DNA of 14,840 nt, taken from assembly GCA_020722645.1 (NCBI GenBank), contig DYKL01000047.1, forward strand, positions 1-14,840, given 5' to 3'. The notes beneath the pieces are model-generated. The model was not told the origin of the DNA. It worked only from the letters and a program-made list of their open reading frames with translations, and searched no databases. Below are positions 1 through 6,669 of the stretch, piece by piece. The first letter of the stretch is position 1, and each line of letters opens with the position of its first letter. Origin of the DNA: Acetofilamentum sp. (GTDB lineage: Bacteria; Bacteroidota; Bacteroidia; Bacteroidales; JAFGUD01). The translations under genes and the position numbers were made by a program.

Positions 1-29
1 TATAAATAAACTACAATGTCATCATTTGT

Positions 30-68
30 CATTCATTATTCATTGTTGCATTGTTCATTCGATTACTC
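30..68 (+). repeat. CATT-rich octamer part of composite repeat, copy 1
   Basis: This stretch is made of CATT-type words: CATTCATT (30-37), CATTGTTG (41-48) and CATTGTTC (49-56), followed by the junction word GATTACTC (61-68). It leads directly into the 7-base array starting at 74. The same order, CATTG octamers, then GATWACTC, then ACTATGCAC, recurs at 4360-4468, so I treat this as the degenerate left part of one composite repeat. No gene reading is convincing here. Confidence 0.6.
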
Positions 69-73
69 GACAA

Positions 74-171
74 ACTATGCACGATGCACATTAAACTATG
101 CACGATGCACTATGCACTATGCACTATTAACTATGCACTATGCACTATGCACTATTAACTATGCACTTGTT
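74..171 (+). repeat. 7-base tandem repeat array, 14 units
   Basis: Fourteen consecutive 7-base units fill these 98 bases. The consensus is ACTATGC, with variants ACGATGC (81-87, 102-108), ACATTAA (88-94), ACTATTA (123-129, 151-157) and a terminal ACTTGTT (165-171). There is a higher-order 28-base period: 102-129 and 130-157 match except for one base. All units are direct and there are no spacers, so this is a simple tandem array rather than a CRISPR. It lies about 200 bases upstream of the NTPase gene and outside its likely promoter. Function is unknown. Confidence 0.9.
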
Positions 172-318
172 AAGAATGCAAATTTAAAAAAATATCTTTT
201 TGATTTAAAAACTATCGAATTGAATTCGTAATACGAAAATATTATTTGTGTTAAACTATTGGTTTTCAATTATTTATTGTTTTGTGTTTTTTTCTGTAAA
301 ATATTTATAAGGAAATAT

Positions 319-349
319 TTTGAAAAATCAAAAAAGTCAATTATTTTTG
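319..349 (+). promoter_or_regulatory. Bacteroidota-type promoter for the nSTAND gene
   Basis: TTTG (319-322), 19 bases, then TATTTTTG (342-349) matches the TTTG / TAnnTTTG promoter of Bacteroidota with ideal spacing. Transcription should start near 356, about 14 bases before the ATG at 370. The signal lies inside the longer reading frame that opens with TTG at 259, which argues that 370 is the real start. Confidence 0.6.
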
Positions 350-369
350 ACAAATTGACAGATAATTTT

Positions 370-3300
370 ATGAACAAATTTCGATTTAAAGGTTTAAGTT
401 CATTTGATGAAAAAGACAGCGAATATTTTTTTCAGAGAAATGAAATTATTGAAAAATTAGTTCATTTAACTTCTGTTGAACAGATTACAGTTTTACATTC
501 AAAAACCGGAGTCGGAAAAAGTTCCGTTCTGAAAGCAGGATTGATTCCAAGAATCAGGCAAAACAAATGTTCTATCCCTGTTTATTTTTCGATAGAAAAT
601 TATATAAAAGACAATAATCAATCAATTTTCGAAAGTGTTAAGAACTCAATTAAACAGTACATTCCAAATACTTCGTATATTGATAAAGTAATTCACGAAA
701 ATGAAAATTTGTGGTATATTCTAAAAAAAATTGAATCAACAGAAGATAAGGAGTTTTTTTTTATTTTTGATCAATTTGAAAACTTTTTTTCATATCCCGA
801 AAAAGAACAACTGAATTTTAAAAATCAATTATACGAATTATTGTATGAACAAATACCCTCTGATTTCAGAAATGAAATAAATTATTTGCTTTCCGATAAC
901 CCAAATTTACTTACAGAAACTGGGTTTAAGAAGTTATTTGAACGTTTGAAAATTAAGCTGATTATTTCAATCAGAAGTGATAAGTTGAATCAATTAGAAT
1001 ATTTTAAAGACAAAATGTATTCTCTTACGGCTAATATGATTGAATTACCGGTTCTTACACAAAAAGATGCCGCTTCAATATTAAAAAAAACAAGCACTTT
1101 TGTCCCAAAATACAATATTGACAATAATTTTGAAAGTGAACCTTTTGTTATATCTTCTAAATTACTGAAAGAAATTATTGATTTTTTGTCAAAACAGAAT
1201 AAAAATGAGATAGAAACATATCAGATACAGATAATAGGTTCGGAATTAGAAAGAATTTCTATCAATAGCAACACAAAAGTTGTTGATTCAAGCCTAATTG
1301 ATGAAATTTCATCTCTTTATAATAATTACTACGAATCAATAGTTGAAAAAATTAAAGACCCGATACAACAAACATCGGCAAGAAAATTTATCGAAAATGA
1401 GCTGATTTTTGAATATGAAAATCGAAAATTGACAGTTTATGAGGGTGTTGCAACTCAAAAATACGAGATTAACCAGCAAACTCTTGATTTTTTGACTGAA
1501 AATCAGTTAATTAACATCATTTTTAATCAAAATAACGAAAAATTTATAGAACTTTCTCACGATGCGATTATAACTCCTGTATTGTTGGCTAAAGAAAAAA
1601 GAATTCACAAGGAAATAAGGATTGCCGAAGAATTAGAGTTGAAAAAACGAATTGAAGAGCAGTCTCTGTTAGAAAAAGAAAAAACTGCAAGAAACAGAAA
1701 AATCGCAATCATTTTTTCGGTTTTATTTGTTTTCTCATTGATAATGAGTATTATGTTTATTATTCAAAATGATAAGGCACAAAAAAATCAGAAATTAGCT
1801 CTTTCAAATTTGTACGCTTCTTATTCTTTCCAAAAAACCGAAACCGACCCGACCATAAGTTTAAGACTTGCAGAAAAGGCTTATTTTATTGACAATCAAA
1901 ATAATATTGCTCAAAAGGCTTTTTTTAATGCCTTTTATAAAACAAATATATTTTATGGCGAGGTTTCAAAGATAAATAAATCATTCGTTAAAGCTTTTTT
2001 TACGCCTGATGCTTCAAAAGTGATGCTGTTGTCCAAAAATAAAATTTTTATTATTGATTTGTACGGTAATTTAATTTCTGAACTCGAAAAAAAGAGAGAT
2101 GTGCTGTCGGTAGATTTTTCTTTTGACAATAACTTGTTTCTAATATCTACAAACGATAGTATCATAACAATTTATGATAGTCTGAACAATGTTAAAAATA
2201 AATATAGCCTTAATTCTTTAGGTTTACACGCTGCATTTTCGCCGGATAACAAACATATTATTGTTGCTTGTTCGGACAATAATTTATATCTTTTTGATAT
2301 AATAAAAAATGAAAGCAATACATTTAAAGGACATTCAGATCAGGTTATTTTTTCAGATTTTTCAGATGACGGGACAAAAATTGTAAGCACCTCTTTGGAT
2401 AATTCTATCATTTTATGGGATATAAACGGAAAAATTATTAATCAACATATTTATGTCTTTGAACAGGGTTTCAGTACCGGAGTTATAGATATTGCTGCAA
2501 TATCACCTGATAGTTCTTATATTTGTTTTGCCCTGAACGATTTTAAAAATAATAATTATTTGTTGAAAATATGGGATTGGAAGAATAATATTATAATCAA
2601 CAGAATTTCGGTTGCAAAAAATATTATCAATTCTATTCAATTTATTGATAATCAAAATATTATGATTTCATCTGATGACAACAATATTTATATTTGTGAT
2701 TTATTCGGACAAGATATAAAAAAATTGATTGGGCATAAAAATAGCGTCTCAGATGTTGTTTTTTCTTCTACAGACAAAACTGTATATTCAATTTCGTCAG
2801 ATAACACTATAAAAAGCTGGAAAATTTTTGAACATAACAACATTTTTAGAAATCAAGCGCCTGAAATATTCAGTTTTTGCAACAAATCTTCAAATTATGT
2901 TGTATGTTCCAATAACAAAATAAATATTTATACTTCACCCGTAAATATTTCTTTTTCTGCTGATGTAAACAGCTTTATAACAGATATTTGTATTTCCGAA
3001 AACGATAATTATAAATGTTTTATTGATTCTGACAACAGATTATTGATTTTTGATAAAGATTTAAGTCTAATTTATGAAAATAAGTTTGATAAAAAAATAT
3101 TAAAATCTTTTATAAGTGAAAAGAAAAATCAGGTTGTTTGTGTTGGTAATAAAGTTGTCTGTTTTTATGATATTATAGAGAAAAAATTACACGAAATTCC
3201 TGCTGATTCAATAATTACTGCCGATATTGACTTTGAAAAAGGAAATATTATTTTTTGTAATGATTCTATGCTAAAAGTTATTGACTTTAAAGGTAAATTA

Positions 3301-3750
3301 TTGTTTAGTAATCCAATTAAAAATGTATTTTATTTGAAATACTTAAAGCACAACAAAAATATCTTTATTGCAACAAACAACAAAATAATAATATTAGACA
3401 AAGAATACGAAGTAATTACAGAAATTGAAACTAATGGTATTATCGGCTGCGATGTTTCAAAATCAGGCAAATTGATTTCGTGGTTTGATAATTCCGGTAA
3501 TTGTTATTTAGTTAACAAAAATGGTGATGAAATATTTAATTTTAAAACTAAAAATTTTATCAATAAAGTTCAGTTTTCGCCTAATGAAAAAAGCATTTAT
3601 ATAAGTACATATAATCTTTACGGAAAAATAGAGATTATTGAAAAATTTGTTTCGATAACTGATATGATTGAATATATAAATAATGTGAAATTGTTTGGAT
3701 TAGTTTACAATCCTTCCGAAACAGAGTTTGAGAATCTTATAAACAACTGA
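370..3750 (+). CDS. nSTAND1-type NTPase with transmembrane helix and WD40-like repeats
   Basis: A 1126-residue protein. From the ATG at 370 it opens with the nSTAND1 lead-in (FKGLSSFDEKDSEYFF), then a P-loop at about residues 44-51 (SKTGVGKS), a Walker B region around Asp134 (FFIFDQFENFF) and a sensor-like RSDKL at 202-206. ELSHDAI (394-400) matches the end of the STAND helical region. A basic, Glu-rich coiled stretch precedes one hydrophobic helix at about 444-466. The rest is beta-propeller: two clear WD40-type blades begin at GHSDQ (654) and GHKNS (788), and weaker repeats continue to the end. STAND proteins are ATP-driven switches in signalling or conflict systems. Here no effector domain precedes the NTPase. 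The first glycine of the P-loop is serine. The basic residues before the helix suggest that the NTPase is cytoplasmic and the propeller periplasmic. The TTG at 259 would add 37 residues but sits upstream of the promoter. The gene converges on its neighbour with 6 bases between stop codons. Confidence 0.85.
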   Translation: MNKFRFKGLSSFDEKDSEYFFQRNEIIEKLVHLTSVEQITVLHSKTGVGKSSVLKAGLIPRIRQNKCSIPVYFSIENYIKDNNQSIFESVKNSIKQYIPNTSYIDKVIHENENLWYILKKIESTEDKEFFFIFDQFENFFSYPEKEQLNFKNQLYELLYEQIPSDFRNEINYLLSDNPNLLTETGFKKLFERLKIKLIISIRSDKLNQLEYFKDKMYSLTANMIELPVLTQKDAASILKKTSTFVPKYNIDNNFESEPFVISSKLLKEIIDFLSKQNKNEIETYQIQIIGSELERISINSNTKVVDSSLIDEISSLYNNYYESIVEKIKDPIQQTSARKFIENELIFEYENRKLTVYEGVATQKYEINQQTLDFLTENQLINIIFNQNNEKFIELSHDAIITPVLLAKEKRIHKEIRIAEELELKKRIEEQSLLEKEKTARNRKIAIIFSVLFVFSLIMSIMFIIQNDKAQKNQKLALSNLYASYSFQKTETDPTISLRLAEKAYFIDNQNNIAQKAFFNAFYKTNIFYGEVSKINKSFVKAFFTPDASKVMLLSKNKIFIIDLYGNLISELEKKRDVLSVDFSFDNNLFLISTNDSIITIYDSLNNVKNKYSLNSLGLHAAFSPDNKHIIVACSDNNLYLFDIIKNESNTFKGHSDQVIFSDFSDDGTKIVSTSLDNSIILWDINGKIINQHIYVFEQGFSTGVIDIAAISPDSSYICFALNDFKNNNYLLKIWDWKNNIIINRISVAKNIINSIQFIDNQNIMISSDDNNIYICDLFGQDIKKLIGHKNSVSDVVFSSTDKTVYSISSDNTIKSWKIFEHNNIFRNQAPEIFSFCNKSSNYVVCSNNKINIYTSPVNISFSADVNSFITDICISENDNYKCFIDSDNRLLIFDKDLSLIYENKFDKKILKSFISEKKNQVVCVGNKVVCFYDIIEKKLHEIPADSIITADIDFEKGNIIFCNDSMLKVIDFKGKLLFSNPIKNVFYLKYLKHNKNIFIATNNKIIILDKEYEVITEIETNGIIGCDVSKSGKLISWFDNSGNCYLVNKNGDEIFNFKTKNFINKVQFSPNEKSIYISTYNLYGKIEIIEKFVSITDMIEYINNVKLFGLVYNPSETEFENLINN

Positions 3751-3756
3751 TTTTAA

Positions 3757-4347
3757 CTATCCAAAAACTTTTTTTGTTACATCAAACCAATATGAGTCTA
3801 AATCTGAATGCTCGTAATTAGCTATATATTCAATTGTTTCCTGAACTTTATCCGATACAAAATAAGATTGTTTGTTTTGACTTCTTGAAAATTTGTCAGT
3901 AAAAAATTTTTCAAATTGTTTGATAATACCATCATAAAAATTATCCGGATTGAAAATGATAATCGGCTTTTTCAACTGACCAAGCTGTTTAAGTGTAAGC
4001 ACTTCGAATAATTCGTCCATAGTTCCGAAGCCTCCCGGAAGGATTACAAAAGCATCTGAATTTTCAATAATAACTTTTTTGCGTTCTGCCATATCTTTGG
4101 TTACTATCAATTTTGTGTTGTCTTCTGAGGCAATTTGGCGACTGAAAAAAAATTGAGGTATGACACCAATACTTTCGCCTTTTAATTCTTTGACAGTTTT
4201 TATTAGTTCCTGCATCAATCCTACCTTAGAGCCTCCGGTTACAAGTTTCCAGTTATTCTTTACCAGTTCTTTTGCAAATTCTCTTGCAATTCCGAAATAT
4301 TTTTGATCAATAGCTCCGCTTGATGCACAAAAAAAACATATATTCAT
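3757..4347 (-). CDS. LOG/TIGR00730-family Rossmann-fold protein (nucleotide phosphoribohydrolase-like)
   Basis: A 196-residue protein of the lysine-decarboxylase-like/LOG family. Known members remove the base from nucleoside 5'-monophosphates, as in cytokinin-riboside monophosphate phosphoribohydrolases. Visible hallmarks are an N-terminal strand ending in a Cys-Ala-Ser-Ser turn (residues 7-10), GGSKVGLM (38-45), the MAERK pair with Arg89 and Lys90, and the signature PGGFGTMDE at 104-112. Length is normal for the family. An in-frame ATG at 4362 would add five residues, but it lies inside the neighbouring tandem repeat, and family members usually begin right at the first strand as this start does, so I prefer 4347. 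The gene is cytosolic by appearance. The substrate cannot be read from sequence, and in Bacteroidota the role is more likely nucleotide salvage or housecleaning than hormone synthesis. Confidence 0.88.
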   Translation of the reverse strand: MNICFFCASSGAIDQKYFGIAREFAKELVKNNWKLVTGGSKVGLMQELIKTVKELKGESIGVIPQFFFSRQIASEDNTKLIVTKDMAERKKVIIENSDAFVILPGGFGTMDELFEVLTLKQLGQLKKPIIIFNPDNFYDGIIKQFEKFFTDKFSRSQNKQSYFVSDKVQETIEYIANYEHSDLDSYWFDVTKKVFG

Positions 4348-4359
4348 TTGTATTGATTT

Positions 4360-4447
4360 CATTGTTTCATTGTTTCATTGCTACATTGCTACATTGTTTC
4401 ATTGCTATATTGTTTCGTCGTTATATTGTTTTATTGCTACATTATTT
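4360..4447 (+). repeat. 8-base tandem repeat array, 11 units (composite repeat, copy 2)
   Basis: Eleven head-to-tail octamers: CATTGTTT (4360, 4368, 4392), CATTGCTA (4376, 4384, 4400), TATTGTTT (4408, 4424), CGTCGTTA (4416), TATTGCTA (4432) and CATTATTT (4440). The TTT and CTA types tend to alternate, giving a partial 16-base period. The array fills most of the gap between two minus-strand genes. On the minus strand most units supply an ATG, and the outermost one coincides with a possible start of the LOG-family gene. Confidence 0.9.
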
Positions 4448-4451
4448 ACTT

Positions 4452-4510
4452 GATAACTCACTATGCACAATGTACACAATGCACTTTCAACTTTACAAAC
4501 TTTACAAACT
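4452..4510 (+). repeat. Right part of composite repeat copy 2 (GATAACTC, ACTATGCAC, CTTTACAAA)
   Basis: After the octamers come the junction GATAACTC (4452-4459) and ACTATGCAC (4460-4468). These parallel GATTACTC and ACTATGCAC at 61-82, with a 5-base difference in spacing. Further direct words follow: ACAATG twice (4467-4483) and two adjacent CTTTACAAA units (4491-4508). The stretch ends at the stop codon of the sensor gene. No terminator-like hairpin is visible for that gene, so the repeat may occupy the place where one would be expected. Confidence 0.7.
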
Positions 4511-4514
4511 AAAT

Positions 4515-6563
4515 TTATACATTGCAAAAAACAAAGACTTTTGAGAATTTATCTTCTTTGTCTTTTACGGGAACAAGATTTTCGTTGATAAACTTGCTTT
4601 TTCCGTCAATCATATATTGAATGGAAGTATTAACCTTCTTGTTTTCCTTCAAGTCGTCCCAGATTTGTTTGTAATTGCCTGAGTTAATAAAGTCCCTGCT
4701 TATGAAATTTATATGCCTGTGGTCAAAAACTTCGTCTTCGGGTAAGTTCAGTAATTGAACATACATCGGATTTGCATAAAGAATATCACCGTTAGGGTTC
4801 ATTTCGTAATATGGCATTGTTTGGTTTATAGCACGCTGAAGGCTTAAAAATACTTGTTTTTCGTCTTCAATTTGTTGTTTTGTCTCTTTTTTTAGTTTTT
4901 CTAACTGACTGATTATCAGGTCTTTTTCGCCGGCAAGCATTTCGTTTGTATCTAAACTGATAGTGTATTTTTCCTGTAAATCTTTAATTTGCAATTGTAC
5001 TTTTGAGATGTTTTCTCTTGCTTGAACTTCTTGTTGTTCCAGACGTTTAGATTTTTCGTTTGATTCTTCTAAAAGACGTGTTGTTCTTTCGTTTATTTTT
5101 GCTGTTGAAATAGCAGATGCAATAGTTTCACTGATTTTTTCGACAAATTCTATTTTATACTTTTCAAATTCACTAAATGAAGCAATTTCTACTACACCAT
5201 AAGTTATTTCATTAAACTGTAAAGGAACAATTAAAATGCTTTTTGGTTTATCTGAACCTAAGCCTGATACAATCGAAATATAATCTTCGGGGACTTCAGA
5301 AATATAAATAGTGTCGTTTTCGATGTAACATTGACCTATGAGGGTTTCGCCTGGTTTTACACTTTCCTGAATGTATTTATGTCTGTCGTAGGCATAAAAA
5401 GCTGCCAGTTCTAGTAGTTTTTCGTTATTTTCGTCTTCATTTATAATATACAAGCCGCCAATATTGGAATCGGTATAATTTACAAGTTTTTCGATAACCG
5501 CATTTGTAAGTTGTTCAAGGTTGTTACTTGTGTCTCTGATAACCTCATTGAATACTGCAATACCTTGTGATGCCCAGTTTCTTTGTGTGTTTTCAATTTG
5601 ACGAATATTAGTCTCTTCCTGAGCTTTTATAAGGTTTTCTCTCAATTGCAACAAAGCATTACCTAAAACGTCAACATCACTTGCTGGCTGAAATTTTGTG
5701 TCAAATTTATTTTTTCCGATTTCATTTGCAAATGCAGAAAGTTTTTTAAGGTTCGAAATCATTGATTCTAAGTTTGAATTCAATTCTCCGATTTCATCTT
5801 TTCTTCTTGTTTTTGGTACATCGGGCAACAACCCTTGTTTTACTTTATCAATTACTTTGTTCAGAGTATTGGTGATATACAAAATGTTTCGCATTACCTG
5901 AATGGAAAGGAAAATAAGTAAAAATATGATACCTATTGTAATCCAGCTGTATATTAATTTTAAATCATCAAATTTTTCTTCGCTTTGAACTGATAAATCT
6001 GATATTTTTTCTGAAAAAATTTCAGATAATTTGTTAATTTGTGCATTTATTGAATAAGAGCTTCTAATTATATCGCCTTCTTCTGAAATTAAAGGAATTA
6101 TTTCAAACATTATTTGCGGGTCGTTGTAATCTTCGAAAAATGATAATTTGTCCATTACCAGCATTTGTTTGTTTTTCAAACTATCCATTGACGAAAGTAA
6201 ATCAAAGTACAAATTTTGTTCTTCTTTTTCCCAATTCTCTACTAACCATTTCATATCCTGCAATAATTGAGGATATTCTTTATCGTGAAGATTCATCAGT
6301 TGTTTTTTCTGAACTGTTCCTGTATCTTTATCTATAAATACCCAGTTTTTTGTAAGTGAAATGGAATTAATGTTCATTTCTTTTATTTTTTCAAGATAAA
6401 CTATAGATGGATGGTAAATCGAAAAAGTTTTCTTTTGTCTTTTGAATTCATCAACAAAAGAATTATAAATCAGTATATTTGAAACAATTATTGCAATACT
6501 GATTAATGAAATTATACTTAAAAGTTTGAAACCTATTTTTAAGTTTTGTCCTTTTTTAGCCAT
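4515..6563 (-). CDS. Membrane sensor protein with HAMP, GAF and PAS regions, no output domain
   Basis: A 682-residue protein. A first membrane helix lies at about residues 12-33, a mostly helical and probably periplasmic region of roughly 170 residues follows, and a second helix lies at about 205-228. This is the layout of four-helix-bundle sensors of chemoreceptors and histidine kinases. Next come a HAMP-like segment with the DEIGEL motif (256-261), a second HAMP-like stretch to about 311, a GAF-like domain at about 331-481, a long coiled coil (about 488-575) and a PAS-like domain from about 576 to the end. The usual continuation, such as a histidine kinase, GGDEF or phosphatase domain, is absent and the frame ends cleanly in TAA. 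It probably acts through a partner. The start is the ATG at 6563; a TTG at 6590 would add nine residues. The gene is divergent from the Asp-box protein gene. Domain borders are estimates by eye. Confidence 0.75.
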   Translation of the reverse strand: MAKKGQNLKIGFKLLSIISLISIAIIVSNILIYNSFVDEFKRQKKTFSIYHPSIVYLEKIKEMNINSISLTKNWVFIDKDTGTVQKKQLMNLHDKEYPQLLQDMKWLVENWEKEEQNLYFDLLSSMDSLKNKQMLVMDKLSFFEDYNDPQIMFEIIPLISEEGDIIRSSYSINAQINKLSEIFSEKISDLSVQSEEKFDDLKLIYSWITIGIIFLLIFLSIQVMRNILYITNTLNKVIDKVKQGLLPDVPKTRRKDEIGELNSNLESMISNLKKLSAFANEIGKNKFDTKFQPASDVDVLGNALLQLRENLIKAQEETNIRQIENTQRNWASQGIAVFNEVIRDTSNNLEQLTNAVIEKLVNYTDSNIGGLYIINEDENNEKLLELAAFYAYDRHKYIQESVKPGETLIGQCYIENDTIYISEVPEDYISIVSGLGSDKPKSILIVPLQFNEITYGVVEIASFSEFEKYKIEFVEKISETIASAISTAKINERTTRLLEESNEKSKRLEQQEVQARENISKVQLQIKDLQEKYTISLDTNEMLAGEKDLIISQLEKLKKETKQQIEDEKQVFLSLQRAINQTMPYYEMNPNGDILYANPMYVQLLNLPEDEVFDHRHINFISRDFINSGNYKQIWDDLKENKKVNTSIQYMIDGKSKFINENLVPVKDKEDKFSKVFVFCNV

Positions 6564-6601
6564 ATTGCTTCTGGAGTTTTGAATATTCAATAATAAAAAA
6601 A

Positions 6602-6635
6602 TTGTTTTTTTTGGTACTAAAAATAATTACCTTTG
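6602..6635 (+). promoter_or_regulatory. Probable promoter for the Asp-box protein
   Basis: TACCTTTG (6628-6635) is an exact TAnnTTTG box ending 34 bases before the ATG at 6670. A TTG at 6602-6604 lies 23 bases upstream, at the long edge of accepted spacing. The nearer TTTG (6610-6613) is only 14 bases away. The -7 box is convincing and the -33 box less so. Confidence 0.45.
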
Positions 6636-6644
6636 TTAAAAGTT

Positions 6645-6652
6645 CAAAAATA
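6645..6652 (-). promoter_or_regulatory. Possible -7 box for the sensor gene
   Basis: Read on the minus strand this is TATTTTTG, an exact TAnnTTTG box, about 80 bases upstream of the sensor start at 6563. No TTG is present at the matching -33 distance. It lies just beyond the plus-strand promoter box, so the two divergent transcripts would start almost face to face. Confidence 0.25.
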
Positions 6653-6669
6653 TTAAATTTTTTTAGAAT

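Noticed and set aside
74..171. CRISPR array
   Set aside because: Units are 7 bases long and contiguous, with no spacers and no cas genes nearby.
16..231. Open frame of 71 codons across the 7-base array
   Set aside because: It is a by-product of a stop-free tandem repeat: the translation merely cycles through NYARCT/MHYALCT-like words. It has no promoter and no conserved feature.
225..237. TTCGT-AAT-ACGAA inverted repeat as an operator
   Set aside because: Arms of five bases in AT-rich DNA are weak evidence, and it lies upstream of the recognisable promoter with no second copy.
259..369. N-terminal hydrophobic extension of the STAND protein starting at TTG 259
   Set aside because: It needs a rare start codon and contains the whole consensus promoter. 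The ATG at 370 directly precedes the conserved domain.
4320..4544. Plus-strand open frame of 74 codons
   Set aside because: It runs through the 8-base repeat and across the ends of two real minus-strand genes. Its composition simply reflects the repeat.
6564..6590. Longer sensor start at TTG 6590
   Set aside because: The ATG at 6563 is followed directly by a normal Lys-rich membrane-protein start, so the extra nine residues are not needed.
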